64,000 nucleotides of DNA, taken from positions 10,377,001 through 10,441,000 of the forward strand of contig CM073515.1 in NCBI GenBank assembly GCA_037074615.1. Reading direction: 5' to 3'. This DNA is from Leucaena leucocephala. Taxonomy: Eukaryota; Streptophyta; Magnoliopsida; Fabales; Fabaceae. The notes beneath the pieces were generated by a model. The model made no database searches, was not told the origin of the DNA, and was given only the letters and a program-made list of their open reading frames with translations. The position numbers and the translations under genes are program-made. Below are positions 35,045 to 46,600 of this stretch, piece by piece (within the stretch, counting starts at the first letter, position 1; the number at the start of each line of letters is the position of its first letter).

Positions 35045-35680
35045 AGCATGTTTGGATAGACTTTTAGAAAAAAAAAATTGGTAAAAAAATAATTTTTGAG
35101 CAGCTTATAAAAAAGAGTTTTTAAATAAGGATTTATAGAAAAAATAAATGAGTATTTATATTGTTTTACCAGACGGCTTTTATAATTGGTAAATTATTAG
35201 AAATGGTATAAAATAAAAACAATATTTCTCTACTAGTGTTCATCTCCTTTTCTCTTCTTCCTCTCCTGCCGACGGACCAATGACCTTCAGGGAGACTACT
35301 AGCAACAGAAAACCTACAACGGATGATGGACGACGGTGAAACAATGACCTTCAAGGAGACGAGCAGTGACAAACCTACTTCAAAACAGTGAGTAGGGATG
35401 GACCCACGATAACAGTGAGCTGTAAAGACCCACGACAACATAGCGAGCAACTACAGATGACACAATAACATGAATGAACAGCAATGGAGAAGAGGCTACG
35501 CGGCAGAGAAGAGAGGATGGAGGAGAGATGAGAGAAAGTATAACAAATATATAAGTAAAATGGTAATTAGGTAGTCCAAAACTATGATTTATTGTTCCGG
35601 AAGCTATTTCTAATAGCTTATCTAAAATTAAAGTTTTATTCATAAACCTTTTTGTATAAATATGACTGTTTATTTTAAAA
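35045..35680. repeat. AT-rich 'GTTTGGAT' element (X2 copy)
   Basis: Counterpart of 3185-3850. The minus-strand frames here (35166-35643) have no conserved protein across the three copies. Confidence 0.5.
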
Positions 35681-36614
35681 AAATCTAAACTAAAGTTTGG
35701 GTCAAAAGTCCTTTTAAAACCTTGGTTTAGGGTTTCTCATACATGCCCATTAATATATTATTTACATGGGAGACTAATATGGCATTTACATTATTTCATA
35801 ATTAATGACAAGTTGCCCGAAAGTGTAAATTTGTAAAATTATACAAATTCTGTATTTGTTCACTCCACATACATAGTCATTTGGTGTAGAAAAAGTAGCC
35901 TAATAAAAAGGGCTTTTAAGTTTGGATTGAATTGCTCTAATTCTTCTTGAATTTTGAAGATTTATTTAATTTATCAAATTTTAAAGAATGTTTTAACTAA
36001 AATTAAAAATAAAAAAATATAAAATTTTAAGTGTCGAGTTAAATATGTACTATCTAAATGTCAAGAAGAATATTGTTCACTCTGATAAATGTATATATGA
36101 TATATTTATATACTTTTATATTCAAATATTTTAAAAGTAAATTTTGGCCATTACAAAAACTGATAAATTTCTCACATATCAAACACAGTAGACTAAGAAC
36201 TTGACACCAAAAAAAAAAAAAAGAATACCCAAAAACAAAAATCTAAAGAGTGCATAGAATTATTTGAATTATCTTCTCATGCTGAAACTACATTTTTACA
36301 AGGATTCAATTTCCCTTTATAAAGCATAATTACCATATATTTCAGCCACCCCAAAAAAATTAATCATATAAAAAGATAAGCTACTTCCCAGAATGCTACA
36401 TTTTGAAAGACTAAATGGAAAACTAATCAATGAGAACATAATATAATAAAACCATACATATTTCTAACTGAAATGAACTGAAAGCTAACAACTTTTAGCC
36501 TAAAACTAACTTGCCTGCATTTCAATCTCCAACTACCTACCTCCTAGTTAGTTAGTCTCCCTAACAACTAAGGATCTGTCATTAACTATGAAGACCTAAA
36601 CCTAACTCTAATAT

Positions 36615-36764
36615 TCTCCATCACTAACTTCAACTTTCTTCATCATAATCTTCATCTTCTTCATCCATCCTTCCATTCATGTTGCCCAGTTGCATAGGAT
36701 CAATGGCCATTTTTTCCACGTCGGATAGTGACCACCCCGGGATTTCTTCGTGTCTCAATTCTAT
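36615..36764 (-). pseudogene. Truncated 3' end of NC2-alpha (X2 copy)
   Basis: Same ~43 codons and the same breakpoint as 4795-4940, followed by the repeat R fragment. Confidence 0.85.
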
Positions 36765-36857
36765 CATTAAACAAGCCTCACGCGGTGTCCTCTCTTCGAG
36801 GAACCATGTTCCTCAAGCCTTCGCATAGGAACCATGGCTCAGTTCTCCACTAGGAAC
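36765..36857 (+). repeat. Dispersed repeat R, copy 8 (fragment)
   Basis: AACAAGCCTCACGCGGTGTC to CTCCACTAGGAACC, fused to the truncated NC2-alpha end exactly as at 4941. Confidence 0.75.
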
Positions 36858-36917
36858 CATGTCCCCTCATAAACGGTTATCTTCATTATTATTTGTATTG
36901 AGACTTGTTTTTTGGTC

Positions 36918-37200
36918 GCCATATTAACGCCCTGCCAATCTTGTGAAACCTTAAACCAACGGTCATATCGAAGCGCCGACTTTCATCTTCACGAGCGAGA
37001 GGCAAATGGTTGCTTGATTTACAGAGTGAATCAAACAGCTAAAACACAGTTGTCTTGCCTCCTGCCATTTTGCGCCTTTGTATGATCAATCTCGATCTCC
37101 CAAGGATAAAAGAGAGCCGCGCTGGCCAGTTCAGTCTAATTAGCATAGAGCATCTTAATTATCTCGATCTAACAAAATCTTAGTCCTTAGAGTCATGTAA
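36918..37200. other. Conserved GC-richer block (B copy)
   Basis: Near-identical to 6352-6640; includes GGATAAAAGAGAGCCGCGC. No frame follows. See the A copy for the reasoning. Confidence 0.35.
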
Positions 37201-37745
37201 GCATGTAATTGTGTAGTCTTAACCCACTTTTTTTCTTTTGGAAAACATAGATCCTAATTCTTATAGTTGCAGTTAACTTACTTAAATTAGGTCCCTATAA
37301 TTTTTCAGTAAGGAATCAATCCTTAAATTTTAGTCAATTTTGATTATAGCTCTTACTATTATCATATATAATTGCCATATCAACAACTGTTTTTTATCAT
37401 TATCATTTCAATGACATGTCATCTTTATAAATGTTGACTAAAGTTGACTATAATTCTAACTCTTAAATTCTTAACGAATAAACTATAATAATCTTCATCC
37501 AAATTGACTCGAACCATATATTCTCTCCCTCCCCACTAAAAAAAGGTTAGGAAGTAGAGATTAGATATCTGCAGTCATCCAATTAAGTGGTGGAACAGAA
37601 ATCTAATATCTGCAGTCATCCAATTAAGCGGTGAAACAGAAATCTATGTTTTCCCTTTTCTGAAAACATAAAACCACAAATAATACATGATTGTCTCACT
37701 ATATGCAAATATATTTTTCCATGAGTGAGCTAGAAGAGAAATTTT
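37201..37745. other. AT-rich intergenic DNA with a short local duplication
   Basis: No gene. The stretch TCTGCAGTCATCCAATTAAG is present twice at ~37569 and ~37611 (42-bp tandem duplication), against once in unit A. Confidence 0.5.
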
Positions 37746-39005
37746 TACTACTAGAAAAAAAAACTTTTAACAGCAGTTAAAAATGACATTTTATTGTAGT
37801 TATAGAGAATGGGGTGAATTCTACCTCTATTTTAAGTTTATCTTTTAATAGCGATTTTATAACCATTGTTAAAGGAAACATTTTACTGCGATTTTACGTA
37901 AAAATCGCCTTGAAAGGAGAAACAATTAACAGTGATAATTGCTTTATTTCTAAGCGGTTCTGGCTATAACCACTGTGGAAAGCTTATTTTTTTAATTTTT
38001 TTAGCTCTCTTTGGTCTACACCTACTATCAGCTACCTCAACAACACTTATCAAAAGCATTAAGTCAGATCTAGAGAGAAAAAATCAAAGATTTGGTGAAA
38101 AACTTAAAGATCTAGAAGCTTCTTCTACTTAAGCTTTTTGAGCTCCTTTCAACAAAGTTAATTTGCCACCATCCACTGTTAGCCACCACTGTCAGCCTCA
38201 CTAAAAGTATTCGGCCTGATCTGGAGAAGAAATTGCATATCTGGCAAAAAAGTTGAAGATCTGGAAAACTTTTACTATTGAAGCTCTTTAAGCTCATTTT
38301 AACAAGATGGTGAAAAGATTCAAACAACTTTGAGGTTGAAGGTGTAAAGAGAAATATGGTGAATAGAAAAGAAAACCTATAAGTCTTTAATACAAGGATG
38401 ATAACCTATATGATGTATTAAAATTTATAAACAACAAATAAAAAATAATAAAAATGAGCAAGTGACAAAATTAAATGATGACTTGTAGCTTTCGCAATGG
38501 AGGACGATGATAGAGATGCCAGAGAATGACAGAGATAGGCATTGAAAATAGGAGAAAAATGCTAAAGCATGACTTTCATGCAAGTCTATAATGGTGGGGT
38601 AGAGAAACAGAACCTCAAACAACTGTGAAAAAGTAAAAGTGAAATTTTAATCAGATTAGAGTTTTTAAATTTTTGGGAAATTTTTAAGTGCAATTTTTTA
38701 AAAAAACACTGTTAAAAGTCATAAAAATAGCTGTTGAAAGTCTAAAAAATGTCGTTAAAAAGTCCATCTAATAACTTTTCCCCACGGTTTTTAACCTCTA
38801 TGAAAAGTCTCCCACTTTTAGTACTTTTACTCCACCCGAGTTTTTTAAAATTAGACAGACACTTTTAACGGTGGGTTTTCAAATAAACGCCGTGAAAAGT
38901 ATTTTAAAATGAAATATTTATGAAAATGCCACCACTTTTTTATGGCAATTTTACTTATAAGTGTCGTGAAGTAACGCTATGATAAATATTTTTTTTCTAG
39001 TAGTG
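37746..39005. mobile_element. CACTA-type non-autonomous transposon (B copy)
   Basis: TACTACTAGAAAAAAA at the left, TTTTTTTCTAGTAGTG at the right, TTT flanks (37743-37745 and 39006-39008). Same insertion site as 7139-8402, so it predates the duplication. Confidence 0.75.
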
Positions 39006-41248
39006 TTTAAACTAGATAATATTACTTCATATCCTTAATATAATAGTTAGTTGACTTTTTTAAATAGATTAGGAGGCTAAATAAATCAGTTAAATATAAT
39101 TAATGATTCATATCCTCTCTTTTTAGTTGAGAACTTCATGCCTCTTCCAGTAATACAAGCTAGCTGATTAATTTGGGTAAATTAATGAGTATATAATATG
39201 AATTTATCTTGAAGGAATTGAATTTTGTCATAATTAGCTGATTTATTTAGATATTTTAATCTATTTAAAAAATTAACTAACTTTTATATTATGGACTAGT
39301 GGGAATAATACCTTTGGGTTCCCAGCTTTAATTCATAAAAAACCCTTAACTCTGTTCTTTCTTTCTCATTACAAGCTGATTTTTGTTCTTCTTTCGTCCT
39401 CATTGCAGGCTGATTCTATCATGATCCTACTTGTGTCTGAAATCTTAAAAATAATGAATTCCCAACAATTTTGGCCTCCATTAATCTTGAGATTGTGGTC
39501 ACTCTTGATATGCCTTATATGTTACTCCTTGAGTATTTAATATAGTATTTATTTAAGTAGTTTGATTAGATTAAGAAAGTTAGTTAAGTTAATTAATATG
39601 ACATATTTTTTAGAATACTATAATCATCTTTTATTAACTCCCTCCCTCTCTTACTTAATTATGATTGAAAGAGTATTAATAAGAAAAAGTTAAGAAAAAA
39701 TTGATAAATATAAAAAATAAATTTTATATTTAATATCGATATCAACTTTTCAATTAAATCATTTATTAAGGATCAAAACTATATTAGATTCCATTAGAAG
39801 GTAAATAATATTTATACCTATGATTGTATATAGTTATATTGTAATATATTTTTAATTTCTAATTATATAAACAACTTAATTTCAAACATTGAATACATAA
39901 TTAATCCAACCACTCAATTTTTAATCCTTGAAATCAATAAATTACATAATTAACTAAAAATTAGAGTTAAAATCAATTTTGAACAAACAATTTTGAAGTT
40001 AAATCCAAATCTCTAAATTCCAATTAATCAAATACAATATTTTTTTAAAATTTTCTGGAGGGTGGTTGAAACGTCAAAAACGGCTAAGAGAAAAGTGAAA
40101 TAATGATAAATCTATTACTGCATCTGTTCCTCAAGTGACAAATGCGAATCCAAGTAGCAAAATTAGGATTTTGTACTAGTGTCGGCCACATGAACTCCAG
40201 GCACGTGGATGCAAGTCCCCGTCAACCTCATCAAGTTGTCAATCCATGACTCATCATAAATGTTAGTTTAATAACTTTGTTAGTCATTGAGGATCAAAGT
40301 GAAAAAAAAAACACTTCAGGTACCTCGATAAAAATAAGTAAAACTAAAAAGGTTGAAATATTACTTTTTCCTAAAATTTTATAATTACACTAAGAGTATA
40401 TTTAAATTAGTTTTTGAAGAGTATCTTATAAAAAAAAAGTTATAAAGTAATTTTAGAAGATAATAGCTTCTTAAAAAATATAAAAAAAATGATAATTTCT
40501 TGAAATGCTATAGTTTTAACCTTAAAACTATAATTTTAATATAAATAATAAATTATTAAATTTTATGTAGTATTTAAATAGTTTTTTTAAAGAATTATAC
40601 TTATATCAAGTTATTTAAATCTATTTTGTCATGTATATTATTTTTTTATAAACTAATTTAAATTAAACGAAAGTATTTTTTGAAAAATAGAACATATGGC
40701 AAATGGAATAGATGTACATAATTTAATTTTTCTTCTTTCTCTCAATCATAATTTTCTCTCCAAAATCGTGATTTTAGGAAGTATCTAAATATACGCTAAT
40801 TATATGCCTATTTAAAAAAATTTTAAATTAATTTAAAAAAAAATTAACTTAAATTTTAGTTTAAAAAAATTTAAAATACTCAGCTATATTTATCTAAATT
40901 TTTTTTTGGATCAAACTATAGTTTTAAATAAACTATTAAGATTAATTTTTGAAATAATAAAAAAACTTATAAACTATCTAATTGCTATTTTATTTTTATT
41001 TTTTATATTATCTTTCATCTCTTTATTCCACCCTCATTCCTCTTTCATATTTTTAATAAAATCATATTCTTTCTCATAATTTTTTTATTATACAAATTTT
41101 TCTAGTAATAATTATTCTATTCAAAATCATTTTTTTTTATAATATGTGTCTAAAAATTCTTTTTTAAAAATTATCTAAAAGTCTTTTGGAAAAATTATCT
41201 AAAAAACTTTTTTTTTCATAATTTTTTTAAAACTTTTATCTAAACACG
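39006..41248. other. AT-rich intergenic DNA upstream of TPS-B
   Basis: No gene; equivalent of 8403-10590 in unit A. From ~40790 it has the same MITE-like AT-rich character as 10140-10620. Confidence 0.5.
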
Positions 41249-41253
41249 CCTAT

Positions 41254-41873
41254 GTGCCTATTTGGTATCAGTTTCTGATAATTAATTTTGGGCAAAATCT
41301 TGATTTGAGAAAATTTTGAACAAACATCAATTTTTGTCCAGAATTGATTTTGGCCAAAATCTCGGTTTGAAAAAAATTTAAAACAAACAGCCGTTTTTAT
41401 CCAGTATTGATTTTGGCAAAAACCTCAGTTTAAAACCATAGTTTTGAATAACCTACTTATAATAGATTTTGGAACAGTAAAAGAGTTTATAGACTTAAAA
41501 GAGCTTATAGACTATTAAATTACTATTTTACCCTTATTTTTCTTATACTTTCTCTCATCTCTCTCTTCTCTCTTCTCTATTATCTCTCATCTCTCTTTTC
41601 TCTTTTTCACTCTATCTCTCTTTCCTCTCTCTTCTCTACATTCTCTCATTTCTCCTATTTCTTCTCTACCCTCTCCTATTTATTCTCTACTCTCTCTTCT
41701 CTCTCGTACTTTAATCAAATCATACCCTTTTTAGTAATTTATCGATATAAAAAGTGATTCTACTACTAATGATCTAAACATCTCTATTTTCAAAATCTAT
41801 TTTTCCCAAAATCTATTCTTTCTAAAATCTATTCTTCTTAAAATTTATTCTCTATAGATTAATCTAAACACAC
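41254..41873. mobile_element. MITE-like insertion specific to unit B (upstream)
   Basis: Starts GTGCCTATTTGGTATC and ends GATTAATCTAAACACAC (imperfect inverted ends). It is flanked by CCTAT on both sides (41249-41253 and 41874-41878), a likely 5-bp target duplication. The centre has long CTCTCTT runs. Unit A lacks it. A related element is in TPS-B intron 2. Confidence 0.6.
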
Positions 41874-42332
41874 CCTATATATCTCTCGTAAACACGTTTT
41901 TCTTTTGTCCATAAGGGAAACAAGCACAGCACCGCTTTCACATAATGTGTACAAAGAGTCTTCTCAGCTAACTGCAGCCACACAAAAAAGTCATCGATTA
42001 TATTGAGTTTTACAAAAAAAAAAAAAAGAAGCTAGACGTCTATATCGATTATAATGAAATTACAAGTTTTAATTTGTACAAAAAAAAACTTTAAAAACGT
42101 GACAGAAAATAAGATAAAACCATATAGAATTAAAATTGGGCGGCATATAAAGATATACACAGCACACTTAACTTGATTTCAGACTTTCAATTATATACAG
42201 TTGTCCATGTGGTGTATCCTGCTAAGTTGGTTTTATAAATTGGCCTCTATGTAAAAGTACCAATTTGACCTTGTAAAGCTGACGTGATACTCATATCATA
42301 CTCTAAACTGTAACGAATCTTTATTTTCTATT

Positions 42333-43045
42333 TTAGCGCATATTTGTCAAACATTAAATTTTTATTTTTAATTGAATTTTTGACTTAAATTTTAATTTAA
42401 ATTTTTTTAAAATAAATAATTATATTTATCTAAAAAACTTTTAGATCAAACTATTATTTAAAATTATAATTTTAAATAAATTAATAGGAGTAACTTTTAG
42501 AATAATAAAAGAACTTATGAACTATCTAATTATTATTTTACTTTTATTTTTTCCTTCTCTCCTCTCTCCCCTTCTTCTCTCTCTTCCTATCATCGCTTCA
42601 GCTCTGCCATCGTTGCTTAGGCTCTATTGTCATTGCTTGCTGTCATCAATGCTTTGGCTCCATCTTCTCTTCCCTCTGATCCTAGTCGTTGTTTGATTAT
42701 TTTCTTTCTGTCCTCACTTCTTCCCTCACTTTGATTTGTCGTTACCCTTCATCCATCATCATCTTTGTCGCCCTCCATCTCTCGTCAAAGAAAGAAGAGA
42801 AATGAGGATGAACAATGAAAACGCATGTGAGGTTACAATGTTTTTTTTATTTTTATTTTATATCATTTCTGGTAATTTATCGATTATAAAAGTTCTTATG
42901 TTAATAACTATCTAAACACTTATTTTTTTATGACCACTGATTTTTTATAAACTTTTCTCTATAAACCTTTTTTTTAAAAGTTATTTAAAAACTCTTCTTT
43001 TCCCATAAATCATTTTTAAAAAATCTATCTAAAAATGCCCTTAAT
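42333..43045. repeat. MITE-like element in the TPS-B upstream region
   Basis: Counterpart of 12590-13320; same AT-rich arms and C/T-rich centre. No frame conserved with A. Confidence 0.45.
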
Positions 43046-43359
43046 AAAGAGTTATAGGGTCCACACGCTCTTAAAAACACATGCATTTCATTATAAGAAT
43101 TTTGGGGGGGATTTTTTAAAAAATAATTAGGTTATGAAATTTTAATAAAAAGATGGAACATAAAAGAGTAAAAAAAAATAAAATAAATAAATAACCTAAC
43201 TTTTTGAATTTTCTTAGATTCAACTAAAAAAAATTGGATAAAGTCGCTCTCTATTTCAACCAATAATTTAAGAATATAAAATTATAAAAATAAATTTAGC
43301 ATTTGAATTTATATTATGAGGTGATGTCGCTTATCATATAAATTAATGATTTAGTATTT

Positions 43360-43604
43360 TTTTTAGACACGTGACTCTTTATTCTTATAATTGATTATAA
43401 ATATTGATTGCGGATGTTTTATATTTTTTGTTGTTATTTTTTTGGACACGTGACTCTTTATTCTTATAATTGATTATAAACATTTATTGTGACGTTTATA
43501 TTTTTTGTTTTATATGATAACTTATACCAAATTGTTCAGAAACTTAAGAAAAATAAGATATATAAAAATCATGTTATTACACGTGTGTAGTGTGTATATA
43601 TATA
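43360..43604 (+). promoter_or_regulatory. TPS-B promoter with 79-bp tandem duplication and three G-boxes
   Basis: GACACGTGACTCTTTATTC occurs twice, 79 bp apart (CACGTG at 43368-43373 and 43447-43452). Copy A has it once. A third G-box is at 43580-43585; TATATAAAA at 43559-43567 and TATATATATA at 43595-43604 match copy A. The extra G-box could change the strength or inducibility of copy B relative to A. Confidence 0.55.
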
Positions 43605-43620
43605 GAACTCTTGAGCTTTG

Positions 43621-46600
43621 ATGAACCCCACTAAATCTAAAGGCTTTTGGTCTGATACTAAGAACGGAACTGATATGGCTCTCTCCACAGTAACCTCATT
43701 CCCAAATTGCAGTTTCTTCAAAGTTCTCTCACCGCCACAAACAAAATTCTCAGTGTTCAGCGTTCAACGTAATGCTTCTTCTACTCTTCATTCTGTTGTT
43801 TCTGATGAAAGCAACTCTACCCTTCGCCGATCTGCAAATTATCGACCTTCAAGTTGGACTGATGAACATATCCAGTCAATCACTAGTGAATATGGGGTAC
43901 ATATATACATATTTCTCATTTCTCTATATTAATCTCCTCTTTCCTAACAAGTTTTCTCATACCCCCATCGGTCCTATATATATATATATATAATTTTTAA
44001 TTTAAGATTACTCTTTTTTTATATAACTTACACTTTATATTTATCTAAGAATTTAATATACTTTCTCTATTTAAGGTAAGGTATAAATTTATTTTAAAAA
44101 TTTTTATTTAAAAATAATATTATTTCAAAAGTCTTTTTAGGTTTAATGTTGCCTTTTACCCGTTAAAAATATTAATAGCAAATATCAATATTTTAACAGT
44201 TAATATTAATTTTTTAACAAGATGCGGTAAATATTATTATGTTTTAAAATTTTGGGCAACTTTAAACCTAAATAATCTTCTATGATAATATTTTTCTTAA
44301 ACAACAACTTTTAGAATAAATTTACATATTAATTTTTTTTATTTTTATCTCTAATTAATGATATGTCTTTATAGTAATTATTAGTTAATCATTTATTCTT
44401 TCTTTTGACAGACTCTTTTATCTATTTTTATCTCTTATTCCTTCTCATCTTTTTTTCTTAATTATTCTTTTTCACACTATCATTTTCCATAAATAAGGAT
44501 ATGTATAAAAATAAAATATATTATTTATTTATTATCTTTAATAAATTTATTTTAGCTATATAATTTAGTTATTTGTAATTTATATATAATGATAGCAGGG
44601 ACCATATATATATATATATAATCTAATATTTCAAGATTATAAGGACAGTATAATAACATGTTTTTGTTATGCAGAAAAAATCATATGGAGAAGAAAGAGA
44701 TGAACTGAAAGCGCAAGTTCGAATGATGATTTCCCAACTCAGAAATGATTTGGACAAGTTTGAATTCCTGGATGTGTTGCATAAGCTTGGACTATCTCAC
44801 CATTTCGTCGTCGAAATAAGGAATATACTGCAACAGGTTGTGTCCGCCGACAATTATGAAGACAGATTCAAACCCAAGTCTGACTTACACACCACTGCTC
44901 TTCAATTCAGAATCTCGAGGCAACATGGATATGACATGTCATCAGGTACCTACTAAACGTGTGATTAAATAAAATTTTAGAAATAAATTTATAAAAAAAA
45001 ATACACTTTTAAAAAAATTATAAAAAAAGGCTTTTAGAAAAAAATTTATGAAAAAAAATAGTTTTAAATAAAAGATTATTTGGATAGTTATTTCTAGAAG
45101 TACTTTTATTATTGGTAAATTATGAAAAAAGAGTATGGATATTAAATGAGGAGAAGTAAGACATAAGAGGAGAGAGAAGAGAGGGTGTAAGAAAAAATAG
45201 GAGAAAGAATATAAGAAAAAATAGGGGTAATATAGTAATTGATTAGTTCATAAGCTATTTTACTGTTTCATAAACTACTCTGACCAGTTTATCTGAAACA
45301 TTGATTTTAAATTATAGTTTAGTACCTTTTTGGTATCAACTTTTCAAAATCAATTTTAAACAAAACCTCGATTTGAAAAAATTTAAAACAAACAGTCATT
45401 TTTATCTAGAATTGATTTTGATCAAAATAATAGTTTTAAATAAGCTACTGAAAATAACTTTTGGAACAGTAAAAGAGCTTATGGACTATCCAATTACTAT
45501 CTTACCCTTATTTTTTTTATACACTCTTCTCTCTCATCTCTCCTCTTTCTTCTCTCTCATCTCTCCTCTTTCATCTTTCTTATTCACCCTATCCCTTTTT
45601 TTCTTTCTCTTCTCTACACTCTTTCTTCTCTTCTATTTCTTCTCTACCTTCTCTCCTATCTCATGTTTCTTCTCTACCTTCTCTCCTCTCTCATACTTTA
45701 ATTAAATCATACCCTTTTTGATAATTTATCAATATAAAAAGTGATTCTACTACTAATTTTCTAAACATCTCTGTTTTTAAAATCTATTCTCTAGAATCTA
45801 TTTTTCTCATAATCTATTTTTTAAAAGTTAATCCAAATAGGCCTTTAGTCTAAAAGCATATTTATATAAATATGATTATTTATTTTAAAATTTCTTAAAA
45901 TTTAAATTTAAAACCTAAATTTTAAGTATTTTTAAATACACCCTAAATTGGACCCTAATTATTGTTTGTTCGCAGCAATAAGAGAAAAGATAGATACTTG
46001 AGGCGGATGGACCCCACTTGAGATAATCATCTTTCTTGTTTTTAACTCATTTCTTTTCTTTTTTTATTTAATTATTGAAAGGAGTACCAATTAAAATAAT
46101 TTAAAATAATTTATATTTTTTCTTCCCTTATTAAATATAAAAAAAATTATTTTTTGAGTTAAAAAATATTAATTGATCATATTTATATAATAATATATTT
46201 TGTTAGATTATATATGGTTTATACGAATATTATATTTGTTTAAAAATTAATAATATATTTTTATTTAAATATTTTAATTATGATTGAGTTAATATCCATA
46301 TGGTTAGGCCACTAACCCTTAAACAATTATAATTCATTTTTCATTAATTACCATGCCCATATGTTTATTTGTCTCCTTGAAGCAGCCTTGGAGAGAAAGA
46401 CATACTAAATCAAAATATATCTTTTAGTATTGACTAATAATTCTGTAACATATTTGTACGTTGCTTCTTGTTTTTTGTTTCACAGAGGTTTTCACAAGCT
46501 TTCAAGATGAAAAAGGGAATTTTGATTTGGATGATATCAAGGGAATGTTATCATTGTATGAGGCTTCGTTTCTTTCAACGGAAGGCGAAACTATACTTGA

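Noticed and set aside
45301..45705. 134-codon Leu/Phe/Ser-rich frame in TPS-B intron 2
   Set aside because: Low-complexity product of CT-rich DNA in an inserted MITE-like element; no counterpart in copy A.
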